Below are positions 33,652 through 42,252 of a stretch of 64,000 nt of DNA, piece after piece. Position 1 is the first letter of the stretch; each line of letters opens with the position of its first letter. Origin of the DNA: an uncultured Lachnospiraceae bacterium (GTDB lineage: Bacteria; Bacillota; Clostridia; Lachnospirales; Lachnospiraceae); contig CAJTPO010000010.1 in the NCBI GenBank assembly GCA_910578115.1, positions 1-64,000 on the forward strand, written 5' to 3'. Both the position numbers and the translations under genes were made by a program. Under the pieces are notes generated by a model. The model was not told the origin of the DNA. It made no database searches and saw nothing but the letters and a program-made list of their open reading frames with translations.

Positions 33652-35184
33652 CTATGCCTTTTTCTGTGCGGCCATCCATTCCAGGATCGTGACGGGATTA
33701 CCGTCGATGGTCACGGGGGATCCGTCATAGTCCAGCGTACATTCATTGTTCAGCATGGGAACCCAGGACCAGTGGCCTGTGTATTCAAAGGGTGCACCGG
33801 CTTCCGTAGTATACAGACCGGTGGAATCGAGCACCTTGTCCCAGAAGGTGAAGTGTACGTTGGTATTGCCTGCCTCGACAAGACGCTCATAAGTGGGAAT
33901 GACGAATTGAGACGGCCTTACTGTGGTGTCTGTTTTGGCGTGGGTGAACCAGATCGGCAGATGGACGATGCTCTGGATATCCTCGTCAGTGATCACGGCA
34001 TCCGGCAGAGCTTCACAGATCGGGAAGGCGGCAGCGAAGCGGTCAGGCGTATGCAGGATCATCTTCATGGTCATAAAGCCGCCGTTGGAACAGCCGCCGA
34101 TATAGATCCGGTCCTGATCGACAGCCGGATGGGTTTCCACAAAGTCCGTGATCAGTTTGTCAAGTGCGTCTATATAAATGGAGTCACCGGAGAGGGAGAT
34201 CTGGCCGCTGCCGTTATCCATCCAATAAGTAGGCGACTGGGGAGCCAGCAGGAATGCGCCGCCGAAATACTGCTGCATTTCAGGGGTGATCAGGTTGACT
34301 ACTTTGTTGCCGGTGGCGGCGATTACAGGTTCCGAACCGCCTTCTCCGGCGCCGTGCAGCCAGATGATCAGCGGATATTTCTGTTCGTCGGCAGTTTCCG
34401 GTTCATAATAGACATAGGAAAGCGGTGTATCGGGATGGTCAAAAGAACCTGTCTTGAGCAGATCTGCGTAAAGCGTCCGGTTTCCGTCATTCTGGTTAAA
34501 GACCATATCTTCCAGCGTGCCGGCGTCTGTCTGGATCGGCTCTTTCTGGGTGATGACGCAGTCCACATCGACGGATACGTTAAAGTGTCCGTCATAGCAC
34601 ATGGTAGAACCGACTCCCTGCATGGGGTGGCAGTACATTTCCAGCGTCACACAGGTGCCGGACTGCGCGGGATTGCCGTCCGCATCGGACAGGTACAGGT
34701 TGGTGACGGTACGGGTGCCGTTCAGGTAATCTTCTGGTTTGGCGCCCATGAACTGGGGCCACTCGAAATCTTCCCCCTGGGTGGAAGTGCGGGTGACTTC
34801 CACTTCAAACTGGGAAGGGGACAGCGATGCGCCGGCCAGTTCACATTCGGTGTCCAGAATGATCTTCGTGATGTTCGGGCCGAAATCGAGCACTTCGGTG
34901 ATGGTAGAATAATGTCTGCCAGGCGCTGTGCTTTTGGCGGTTTCATCTTCTGTGGCCGCCGTTTCTTTGTCATCTTCGAGAGCGGCCGCATTTTCAGAAG
35001 CTGTATCGTCTTCAGGAGCTGTCTCGTTCTCAGAAGCTGCGCCGCCATCAGGACCCGCATCTTCCCCGGCGGCTGCACCATCCGCAGATACTGCCGCATT
35101 CTCGCCGCCTGTTCCGTTACCGCAGGCACAAAGGGCAAGCGCCATAACGGAAACCAATGATGTTACCAGGAATTTTTTCTTCAT
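33652..35184 (-). CDS. Ig-like domain/serine esterase, lipoprotein form
   Basis: 510 residues, almost the same catalytic region as the protein at 18972-20297 (IGGCSNGGFM nucleophile, HAKTDTTV, TGHWSW). It has a lipoprotein signal (lipobox LCAC, Cys21) and a Glu/Ala/Asp-rich linker of about 75 residues before the Ig-like domain, so it is anchored outside. Start at 35184; the ATG four codons upstream is in the Shine-Dalgarno ATGGAGG. Likely a surface esterase that deacylates polysaccharide before uptake. Confidence 0.88.
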   Translation of the reverse strand: MKKKFLVTSLVSVMALALCACGNGTGGENAAVSADGAAAGEDAGPDGGAASENETAPEDDTASENAAALEDDKETAATEDETAKSTAPGRHYSTITEVLDFGPNITKIILDTECELAGASLSPSQFEVEVTRTSTQGEDFEWPQFMGAKPEDYLNGTRTVTNLYLSDADGNPAQSGTCVTLEMYCHPMQGVGSTMCYDGHFNVSVDVDCVITQKEPIQTDAGTLEDMVFNQNDGNRTLYADLLKTGSFDHPDTPLSYVYYEPETADEQKYPLIIWLHGAGEGGSEPVIAATGNKVVNLITPEMQQYFGGAFLLAPQSPTYWMDNGSGQISLSGDSIYIDALDKLITDFVETHPAVDQDRIYIGGCSNGGFMTMKMILHTPDRFAAAFPICEALPDAVITDEDIQSIVHLPIWFTHAKTDTTVRPSQFVIPTYERLVEAGNTNVHFTFWDKVLDSTGLYTTEAGAPFEYTGHWSWVPMLNNECTLDYDGSPVTIDGNPVTILEWMAAQKKA

Positions 35185-35262
35185 TTTCTCCTCCATGCTG
35201 AATCAGTTTTCTGCAAAGGCTGCAAGCCAAATTTGAAATTTGGCTCTGCAATCTTTCCGGTA
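35185..35262 (-). promoter_or_regulatory. Leader element copy F (type II, shortened)
   Basis: On the minus strand GCAGAGCCAAATTT and AAATTTGGCTTGC form hairpin 2, followed by AACTGATTCAGCATGGAGG. The loop hairpin is absent, and GCTTCGG has decayed to GATTCAG. Confidence 0.6.
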
Positions 35263-35341
35263 TTCTGTATAAAGTATTTTTAGTCATTGTACTAAAGAAG
35301 AAGGAAGAAAAAAAGTGATTTATTGACCAGTTTACCCTGGA

Positions 35342-35470
35342 GTACTGACATGTTCACATTTCGTCAGGTGACTTGCCTGAATTTCCATCTGCCGCGCCTG
35401 CCTCACGCAACGATGCCGCCGCATTGCCTCGTTCAGTCGCCTTGCAGGCTGAAAATGAACATGTCAGTAC
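35342..35470. repeat. Palindromic element 2 (129 bp, 15-bp perfect terminal inverted repeats)
   Basis: GTACTGACATGTTCA (35342-35356) is inverted as TGAACATGTCAGTAC (35456-35470), with further weaker internal pairing. It ends one base before the LytTR regulator's stop codon. It contains CGCCTTGCAGGCTGAAAATG, which closely matches element 1. No transposase or clear target duplication. Confidence 0.65.
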
Positions 35471-35471
35471 A

Positions 35472-36191
35472 CTAGAGTTCTTTCATCATGCGTGTGGACA
35501 TCAGGCAGGTTTCTCCGTTGATAAAATGGATGATCCGGTTTTTGGTGTCTACTTCTTTTATGTTCTTTTTGTTGACCAGAAAGGACCGGTGGCAGCGCAC
35601 AAAATCATCGCCGAATGCCTTGAGCAGATCCTTTATGGTGCTGAAAAATTCAATTTGCCGATCCTTCGCATGGAGAATGACTTTATGGATATTGCTGGAA
35701 GTCTCAAAGAATAGAATATCATCATAATCTATGCTGATTTTTCGGCCGCCGGTTTCGATCGTATAGACTTTGTGTGTTCTGCCAGTCTGCAGGGCATAGC
35801 GTTCCATTGCATTAAGCAGGCATTGCCTGATCTTTACTTTCGCTTCGGCAGGTGTGTCTTTCAGTACAAAGTCCATTGCTTCCACCTGGTACTGGAATGT
35901 CATATAGCTTAGTTCGGAATGTGCGGTTATGAAGACGATGAAACCACGGGGATCATATAACCTGATCAGTTGTGCCAGCTGCATACCGTTTATGTCGCTG
36001 CCCAGGTCGATATCAAGGAAATAAATGCCTGTGTTCTGGCTGTTCCTGATCTTTTCCAGCAGTACATAAGGATCGCCTGTATTTAGAACAAGCTGCATAT
36101 CCAGCTCTTCTATCAGAATGGTATTTTGAATGGTCTGTACGATAGTCTGCCGCTGCACGGCATTGTCCTCACACACAAAAATATCCAGCAT
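35472..36191 (-). CDS. LytTR-family response regulator (AgrA-like)
   Basis: 239 residues. The receiver has CEDN at the N-terminus and phospho-acceptor Asp60 in GIYFLDIDLGSDINGM. The LytTR DNA-binding domain has DDILFFETSSNIHKVILH and FVRCHRSFLVNKKNI. Its kinase gene ends six bases upstream. Agr-type regulators answer peptide signals, but no agrB/agrD-like gene is near. Confidence 0.93.
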   Translation of the reverse strand: MLDIFVCEDNAVQRQTIVQTIQNTILIEELDMQLVLNTGDPYVLLEKIRNSQNTGIYFLDIDLGSDINGMQLAQLIRLYDPRGFIVFITAHSELSYMTFQYQVEAMDFVLKDTPAEAKVKIRQCLLNAMERYALQTGRTHKVYTIETGGRKISIDYDDILFFETSSNIHKVILHAKDRQIEFFSTIKDLLKAFGDDFVRCHRSFLVNKKNIKEVDTKNRIIHFINGETCLMSTRMMKEL

Positions 36192-36197
36192 ATGATG

Positions 36198-37493
36198 TCA
36201 TTCCTTTCTGTCAGTAAGTTCCAGATGCTGCGTGAAACGGCCGTTTAGCATGGAGGTTTCCAGCAGCGCGTTGTCATAGGAACTGATGATCTTCCGGGCA
36301 TTGGAAAGTCCGATTCCCTGATGTCCGGTCTTTGTGGTAAAACCTTTTTGCTTTAATTTATGTAATACTGCGCCCTGATCCTGAAAGCTGTTGGAGATGG
36401 TGATGGATACGCCGGCCTCGTGCCGAATGATATTTAAGCCTGCCTGCGGCTGTTCTGCCAAAGGTGCGGCTTCGATCGCGTTGTCCAGAAAAATCCCCAG
36501 TATGCGGGCGAGGTCTACGGTGTTCATCGGAAAGTTGTCCACCCGGCAGGGAATGTCGATCGTGACATCAATTCCTGACTCATGGGCGTAGATCATTTTT
36601 GCAGAGAGCAGGCTTTTGATCTCCAATACATCAATATTACCGAGTTGATTCAGTTTGTAATCCCCCTGGTCGATCAGAGCCTTTGTGGGGAAGATCTTTG
36701 TTTCAAAATATTGCGCAAGTTCGTCTATGTCACGGTTTGCAATATAGCCGGACAGGGAGAGTAAAATATTGATATAGTCGTGCTTAAAGGAGCGCAGGCC
36801 GTTATACATGGCTTCCAGGTTGTGTGTGTAATCCTGTAAGTCCTGCATGGCCTTCTGCTTCGCCTCTGTCTGCATTTTTTCCTGATAGGAGCAGTGTACG
36901 GCCAGAAGCAGAAAGAGCATAACGAATAGATACCCTGAAATATGCAGGACATTATTGTATATCATTTTGCCGACAGAGCCGTTTTGCCCCGGGATCAGAT
37001 CGTCGAACAGATAGATGGTGATAAGGAGCAGCAATCCGGCGTCGATCAGATACCAGGTCTGTGGAAGGCGTAAAACACTTTTTCCAGAAAGCAGCAGTTT
37101 CCTGAGCTGCCTGCCGCAAAAAAGCGTCGCCCAGTAAAACAGCAGAATATGAATCATATGGACAATGGAAGAAACATACGGCTGCTCGATGAAAGATGTG
37201 GGAATCAGCATATGCAGAAAGCCTGACACCAGGTTATCCGTCACGAGTGCAAGCACAAACCCGATCATACCCATACAGACATTTTGGGCGGCGGTATCCC
37301 GGCAGAAAACCAGCCCGTAAATACAAATGACCGCCGGAATACCGAACAGGCCGTAGGGTATACAGGACAGGAACTTTATGGGCATTCCGGCAAGCAGCAG
37401 CGACAGATAAAGAACGATAAAGGCTTTGAGGCCCATACGCCCGGGCCATACATTGCGAACAGCAAGGGAAAGCTGAAAAAAAGACAATAACAT
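36198..37493 (-). CDS. GHKL sensor kinase (AgrC-like)
   Basis: 431 residues. Six to seven membrane helices span about residues 5-205. Then comes a dimerisation helix with the phospho-acceptor in LRSFKHDYINILLSL and a GHKL ATPase (IFLDNAIEAAPL; KTGHQGIGLSNARKI). Same architecture as AgrC or ComD peptide-sensing kinases. AGAAGGA precedes the ATG. It leads a two-gene operon with the LytTR regulator. Confidence 0.92.
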   Translation of the reverse strand: MLLSFFQLSLAVRNVWPGRMGLKAFIVLYLSLLLAGMPIKFLSCIPYGLFGIPAVICIYGLVFCRDTAAQNVCMGMIGFVLALVTDNLVSGFLHMLIPTSFIEQPYVSSIVHMIHILLFYWATLFCGRQLRKLLLSGKSVLRLPQTWYLIDAGLLLLITIYLFDDLIPGQNGSVGKMIYNNVLHISGYLFVMLFLLLAVHCSYQEKMQTEAKQKAMQDLQDYTHNLEAMYNGLRSFKHDYINILLSLSGYIANRDIDELAQYFETKIFPTKALIDQGDYKLNQLGNIDVLEIKSLLSAKMIYAHESGIDVTIDIPCRVDNFPMNTVDLARILGIFLDNAIEAAPLAEQPQAGLNIIRHEAGVSITISNSFQDQGAVLHKLKQKGFTTKTGHQGIGLSNARKIISSYDNALLETSMLNGRFTQHLELTDRKE

Positions 37494-37529
37494 TTCATTG
37501 GATTCCTTCTTTTGGTATTTACACGCCTA

Positions 37530-37558
37530 ATTATACTTTATATCATTCTTTACAGCAA
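37530..37558 (-). promoter_or_regulatory. Promoter of the GHKL/LytTR operon
   Basis: On the minus strand TTGCTG (37558-37553), 17-base spacer, TATAAT (37535-37530), giving a leader of about 30 bases before the ATG at 37493. Confidence 0.6.
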
Positions 37559-37720
37559 GCCTCGTTCGACGAAAATGAAGAATAAGTGCGTATGCAGGAA
37601 AGGAAAAAATGCACTTATGCAGGAATGGCGGCGTTTTATGACTGTTTTGGAAGAACTGCCGTTTTCCCTGTTATACTGTTTGACAGAAAATAAATTTATT
37701 CAGAAAGGAAACAGAAAGTT

Positions 37721-37912
37721 ATGAAGCATTTTTTAAAAGGAGCTGCCGCGGTGGCGATCGTACTGTTTGTCGTGATTTTGATCCACATTATTTTCAATGT
37801 GATGGGTATTGACCTGAACAAATACATCAATAATGTTGTGGAAATTCTGCTGGCATCAAGTTTTGCTACGATGATTTATCAGGCATTGATCAGGAAAGAG
37901 AAGGATGAATAA
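37721..37912 (+). CDS. Small membrane protein, 63 residues
   Basis: Not recognised. Two hydrophobic segments (about 8-31 and 40-57) and a basic N-terminus (MKHFLKG) suggest a small inner-membrane protein. AGAAAGGAAACAG precedes the ATG at good spacing. Its last codons overlap the start of leader element copy B, so its original end may have been altered. Divergent from the agr-like operon. It does not look like an AgrD precursor. Confidence 0.55.
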   Translation: MKHFLKGAAAVAIVLFVVILIHIIFNVMGIDLNKYINNVVEILLASSFATMIYQALIRKEKDE

Positions 37913-38064
37913 ATTCTCTGATGAGCAACTTATTCATCCAGGAATTTGTGCTGAAGCGTCACAAATTCTGTTGATCACAGAGCAGAATCTGAAATTCTGC
38001 TCGCGTTCTCAGCGCAAAGCGCTTCGGAATGGAGGAAAGGATGAATAAATTCTCTGATGAGCAA
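37903..38064 (+). promoter_or_regulatory. Leader element copy B with flanking 26-bp direct repeats
   Basis: Hairpin 0: GATGAATAA/TTATTCATC (37904-37938). Hairpin 1: GAATTTGTG, loop CTGAAGCGT, CACAAATTC (37942-37968). Hairpin 2: GCAGAATcTGAAATTCTGC. Then GCGCTTCGG and GGAGG before ATG 38041. The loop pairs with GCGCTTCGG using two G-U pairs. GGATGAATAAATTCTCTGAT plus GAGCAA stands at both 37903 and 38039. A 47-codon leader frame from 37905 ends overlapping ATG 38041. Confidence 0.65.
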
Positions 38065-38238
38065 TTTATGATCGCGACCATGAGCATGGCAGTGGAGGCT
38101 GATAAGAGTCCCCGCTGTCATGCTGTTTTAAGCAGGCTAAAGATTATTTTCGCGATACAGCTGCTCTCTGTATTTCGGATTGGAAAGAGCAAGCTGCATA
38201 TCCTCGGTCCTGCCGGCATGCAAAAGAGCCTGTATTAA
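38041..38238 (+). pseudogene. Truncated gene start behind leader copy B
   Basis: MNKFSDEQFMIATMSMAVEA and a few more codons read like a real N-terminus after a good GGAGG site. The frame then runs antisense into the Rpn-like remnant from about 38137, so only the first 32 or so codons can be original. The family of the lost gene is not recognised. Confidence 0.45.
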
Positions 38239-38445
38239 TTGGGACAGTCGTTGTTCACCTGCTTTTCTTCCCTCTTCCAGGCCGATCTTATGCCATTCTT
38301 CCCGTTCACTCTTCATATGTTTTTCTTCATTGTATTCAAAGATACTCACAGCGATCGCCTCCGCACGATTCCTGGACAGAAACTCCGCAGGAATACCGTT
38401 GTCGATACAGTGTGTGACTGCACATTCTACGGCATCTGCTTTTTG
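38137..38445 (-). pseudogene. C-terminal remnant of an Rpn/PD-(D/E)XK-nuclease transposase-like protein
   Basis: Minus-strand frame with no start, from a stop at 38448-38446 to the TAG at 38139-38137. It reads ADAVECAVTHCIDNGIPAEF, then LSRNRAEAIAVSIFEYNEEK and a charged tail GLEEGRKAGEQRL. That is the usual C-terminal helix and tail of Rpn-family proteins common in Lachnospiraceae. The N-terminal nuclease domain is gone. Confidence 0.7.
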
Positions 38446-38901
38446 TCAGCATACCACAGGATTAACGGAATTGTAAATAAATTCTTTATTAAAATCTTGA
38501 AACCTGTCCTGGCAAAGTATTTCTGTAAATTTCCTGAAAGGAAGTTCCAGGTATACCTTTGGCTATTTTGTGATAAGACAAAAAATGACAAAACAGAGTG
38601 AGAAAATGAAAGATGGATCCAAAACTATACTATAATGGGAGAGTTTTGTCCGGGCGGATTTCGTAATTGAAATTGCACATGGGAGGGGATATTTGCTATA
38701 CTGTAATACGGTAGAAAAGCTCCGGGCTGTTTCCTGCCCTGTCATGGTGCTGTCTGTTCATGGCAACAGCAACGCAGAGGAAGAACAGCAGGAAACTGAG
38801 GGAGACGACAGGAAGGCTTCGGAATGGAAAAAATACGGAAGAAGCGGCAAAGAGATACTTTTACGATAACAAAGAAATAACAAAGAAAAAGGAAGAGAGT
38901 A
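38446..38901 (+). other. Gap before exporter B with promoter sequences
   Basis: No gene is credible here. A promoter candidate is TTGCAC (38673-38678), 18-base spacer, TATACT (38697-38702) with an extended TG. CTGTCA (38739-38744) and CTGTCT (38750-38755) are 11 bases apart like the sites before exporters A and C, but here they lie downstream of that -10. GGCTTCGGAATGGA at about 38817 is a leader-element scrap. Confidence 0.4.
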
Positions 38902-39579
38902 ATGGACATCCTAAACAGCATAACGATACGTCATGTAAAGAAATATTACGGCAGCGGCAGCAGTCAGGTCAAGGCACTGGATGGTGTGGATCTGTCGGTT
39001 GCGCAGGGGGAGTTCGTCGCCATTGTGGGAGCGTCGGGCAGCGGTAAGACGACGCTTCTAAATATGATGGGAGGTCTGGATGCGCCTACGGAGGGCGAGG
39101 TGATCGTGGACGGTGTGAATCTGGGCGGTCTGCGGGAGGAACAGCGGGCGGTTTTTCGCCGGAAGAAGGTAGGTTTTATTTTCCAGAATTATAATCTGGT
39201 CCCCACGCTCACCGTGGAGGAGAATATCCTGTTTCCGCTGGATCTGGACGGTTCTGCGCCTGATTTTAAGTTTCTGGAGGAGATGACGGAGCTTCTGGGG
39301 CTTAGAGATAAGCTGCAGGTCTATCCGGGGGCGCTGTCCGGGGGACAGCAGCAGCGGGCTGCTATTGCACGGGCGCTGATGGCGAAGCCTGCCATTATTC
39401 TGGCGGATGAACCTACGGGCAATCTGGATTCGCAGAACGGGCAGAATGTGGCGGGGCTTTTGAAGATGACGGCGCAGCTCACCCACCGGACACTGGTGCT
39501 TGTCACGCACAATCTGGAGCTGGCGCAGCTTGCGGACCGGGTGGTGCAGATGAAGGACGGACGGATCGTAAGTCAGTAA
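38902..39579 (+). CDS. ABC exporter B, ATP-binding protein
   Basis: 225 residues. Walker A GASGSGKTT, signature LSGGQQQRAAIARAL, Walker B IILADEPTGNLDS, H-loop VTHN. Same MacB/BceA class as ATPases A and C. Starts MDILNSITIRHVKKYYG. The permease gene starts 76 bases downstream. No kinase or regulator is adjacent; the pair at 27984-29760 is a candidate controller. Confidence 0.93.
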   Translation: MDILNSITIRHVKKYYGSGSSQVKALDGVDLSVAQGEFVAIVGASGSGKTTLLNMMGGLDAPTEGEVIVDGVNLGGLREEQRAVFRRKKVGFIFQNYNLVPTLTVEENILFPLDLDGSAPDFKFLEEMTELLGLRDKLQVYPGALSGGQQQRAAIARALMAKPAIILADEPTGNLDSQNGQNVAGLLKMTAQLTHRTLVLVTHNLELAQLADRVVQMKDGRIVSQ

Positions 39580-39628
39580 GGCGGCTTCGATGGACTGGAT
39601 AAAGCAGATAAGAGGGGAAGACAGGCGC

Positions 39629-39658
39629 AAAAGCAGCGCAGAAATGGAGTAAATCATG
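39629..39658 (+). promoter_or_regulatory. Leader segment shared with the VOC gene
   Basis: AAAAGCAGCGCAGAAATGGA, then GTAAATC and the ATG of the exporter B permease. It differs from 30680-30709 at one base in 30. It resembles the 3' end of the leader element (CAGCGCA...AATGGAG) with the CGCTTCGG part removed. Confidence 0.55.
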
Positions 39659-42187
39659 CTGCAGAATAATAATCTGAAAATCTGCCGCAGGCTGGTGTGG
39701 CGGGATATCAAATTTCATAAGGGACGGAGCATTTTTCTGGTGACGGCGGTGGCGCTGGTGTGCATGCTGTACACCTTTTCCTTTTCGCTGGGCGGGATGA
39801 TCCGGGACGGTTATCTGTATACTTACAGGATGATGTATGGCTCCAACAGCCATATTCTGTTCTTTGATATGAGTAAAGCGCAGGCCCAGACGTTGTGTAA
39901 GCTGAGCGGGATCCGGGAGGCGGTTACGCTGTCGGCAGTGGGGACGCTCAGTGACGATATGATGGAATACCGCAGTGTGAAGCTGGCGGCGGTGTCAGAA
40001 GGGTGGGCGAAGGCCACGGAATCGGTGCCGTTTGTGGGGCGGATGCCGGAACAGAAGTGGGAGATTGCGCTGGATGAGCTTACCATGAATTCGCTGGCCA
40101 TTCCTCATGAGATCGGGACGGAGGTGGTGCTTCGCTGGAAGCCGGCGGACGGCGGGGCAGAGCGGACAGACCGGTTTCGTCTGTGCGGATGGTGGGAAAG
40201 TCTGATGGGGCAGACGGAAACCTGTGCGTGGATCACGGAGGAGACGGCGCAGGCGCTGTGTCCCGATGCGCCTGCGCGGACAGCGCTTGGCGTGACGCTG
40301 TACCGGCCGGGAAATCTGGAGGAACAGGCACAGGATATGCTTGATCGTGTGGGACTGCAGACGGTCTCCTATACGACCAATCTGGCCTATAACGAGACCA
40401 AACGGGAATTCGCGGACAGTGAGGCGATGGGTTTTTACCAGATGAATCTGATCGTGGTACTGTGCGGTGTGTTGATGATCTACAATATCGTGCGTATTTC
40501 TGCGGGACAGAATATCCGTTTCTATGGAAGAGTCAAAAGTCTGGGTATGTCGCCGCGGCAGATCCGGGTGCTGGCCGTGGAACAGGCGGCCTTTTATTTT
40601 GTGTCCGCGGTAGTGCCGGGGTGGGGGCTGGGCCTTTTGCTGTATGTGGCAGTGGCTCCCTATGTGGTGATCGGGGTAGAGCAAAACCCGGCGATCCAGT
40701 TTTTCCGCATCTGGCCTCTGGCGGCGGGGGCGTTTTTTACCTGGTTGACTACGCTGGCAGCCTGTGTGCTGCCGCTTCGGCGGGTGCGGATGTGCAGCCC
40801 TGCTTCGGCGATGCGGTTTGTGGAAGGCAGGCCGGGAAAGAAGGACTACAGGGGGAGAAGGCGCCGCACCACCGTCTGGCGGATGGCGGTTTCCGGCCTG
40901 ACACGGCAGAAAGGGCAGTCGCTGCTGACAGTCTTTTCGCTGCTGTTGTCCTTATGTATCCTGTGCGGTATCTGGACGCAGCAGGCCAGCTATGATGAGG
41001 ATAAGTATGTGGACGGGCTGTCCCTGAGCGATTACCGGCTGGAGGACGCATCTGCCACATCGACTCTGCAGCGTTACAATCCCGCAAGCCGGAGCATTAC
41101 GGCACAACTTCTGCAGGCACTCACGGAGCATCCTGCCGTGACGGATCTGGGGACGGTGAGTTCCGTGGAGGTGCCTCTGTATGCGGATGAAGCGATGCGT
41201 GCACCGATCGTGGATTCGTTTGAGAAAGAGGATGAAAACGGCGTGCCGGGGAAGGCGGTCATGGCGGGGAATCCGGACTGGATGGCCGGTTACGAGAAGC
41301 TGCGGGAGAGCGGGGAATATATCGGCGTCGTGATGGGGGTGGAAGGACTGATGCTGGACAATGCGATGGCGCAGGGCATTATCATGGAAGGGACATTTGT
41401 ACCGGAGAAATTTGCCACGGGTGACTATGTCCTTGCCGCGGGTGCGGATTCCCCCGATATCAGGACGACGCCGCCTGTGGGAAGCAAGGTAGAGCTGGGC
41501 GGCAGGGAGTTTGAGATCATGGCGGCGCTTCCTTACGAGAGCACAATGGTTTCCGGAGCGGACAGTAGACAGGCGCAGTTTAATGTGACCTATTATATGC
41601 CGATGGAGACATTCGATACCCTTTTCCCGGGACATGGCATCCGCAATGTGGCGGTGGATATCGACCGTGAACAGCAGGCGGCATTCGAGGCGTTTCTGGA
41701 GCAGCTGCTGGAGGGGACGGGAGTCACGGTGACATCCTTTACCACCTATCAGTGGAATTTTCATAATGCTGTCTTTCACCGGTATATGATCCCGTTTTTT
41801 GTGGGGAGCGTGATGCTGATGATCGGTATCCTGAATTTCTGTAACGCTCTTGTGAGCAGGATGCTGGTGCGCAGAAAAGAGTTTGCAGTCTACGAGAGTC
41901 TGGGCATGACCGGCAGACAGCTTCGCAACATGCTGCTGTGGGAGGGGCTGCTCTACTATGGGATAATGCTGTTGATCCTTTTGCCCGTCACGGCGGCGGT
42001 CACATGGATCTGGGGCCGGTGGTGGCTGGCCAACACCAATACATGGTGCATCACATGGCGGTTTTCGCTGCTGCCGCTCTGGCTGGTGCTGCCGGTTCTG
42101 TTTGCGGCGGCGGTGGCAGTTCCGCTTTGCTGCCTGAAAATGCTGCGGCAGGAAAGCGTTACATTGAGGCTGCGGGTGGTGGATTGA
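39656..42187 (+). CDS. ABC exporter B, FtsX-like permease
   Basis: 843 residues with the same eight-helix, two-outside-domain plan as permease A: first helix about 22-45, helices near 255-385, one near 425-445, and a last group from about 705. FtsX blocks: GRVKSLGMSPRQIRVLAVEQ and VYESLGMTGRQLRNMLLWEG. The second outside domain (about 450-700) has EFEIMAALPYEST. Partner of the ATPase just upstream. Probable envelope protection or peptide export. Confidence 0.9.
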   Translation: MLQNNNLKICRRLVWRDIKFHKGRSIFLVTAVALVCMLYTFSFSLGGMIRDGYLYTYRMMYGSNSHILFFDMSKAQAQTLCKLSGIREAVTLSAVGTLSDDMMEYRSVKLAAVSEGWAKATESVPFVGRMPEQKWEIALDELTMNSLAIPHEIGTEVVLRWKPADGGAERTDRFRLCGWWESLMGQTETCAWITEETAQALCPDAPARTALGVTLYRPGNLEEQAQDMLDRVGLQTVSYTTNLAYNETKREFADSEAMGFYQMNLIVVLCGVLMIYNIVRISAGQNIRFYGRVKSLGMSPRQIRVLAVEQAAFYFVSAVVPGWGLGLLLYVAVAPYVVIGVEQNPAIQFFRIWPLAAGAFFTWLTTLAACVLPLRRVRMCSPASAMRFVEGRPGKKDYRGRRRRTTVWRMAVSGLTRQKGQSLLTVFSLLLSLCILCGIWTQQASYDEDKYVDGLSLSDYRLEDASATSTLQRYNPASRSITAQLLQALTEHPAVTDLGTVSSVEVPLYADEAMRAPIVDSFEKEDENGVPGKAVMAGNPDWMAGYEKLRESGEYIGVVMGVEGLMLDNAMAQGIIMEGTFVPEKFATGDYVLAAGADSPDIRTTPPVGSKVELGGREFEIMAALPYESTMVSGADSRQAQFNVTYYMPMETFDTLFPGHGIRNVAVDIDREQQAAFEAFLEQLLEGTGVTVTSFTTYQWNFHNAVFHRYMIPFFVGSVMLMIGILNFCNALVSRMLVRRKEFAVYESLGMTGRQLRNMLLWEGLLYYGIMLLILLPVTAAVTWIWGRWWLANTNTWCITWRFSLLPLWLVLPVLFAAAVAVPLCCLKMLRQESVTLRLRVVD

Positions 42188-42252
42188 TTCCCACTGGCAA
42201 CGAGCCGAGTGGCTGCCAGCAGACATTTGGCGGCTGAGTGTACCAGTGACGA

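Noticed and set aside
33409..35160. Long plus-strand frame of 583 codons across the esterase lipoprotein gene
   Set aside because: It is the antisense of a clear esterase gene and starts inside the MFS gene. A similar antisense frame exists over the paralog at 18963-19475. No domain is visible.
37512..37724. Plus-strand 70-codon frame upstream of the small membrane protein
   Set aside because: No ribosome site or domain. It overlaps the minus-strand promoter of the kinase operon and the start of the next gene.
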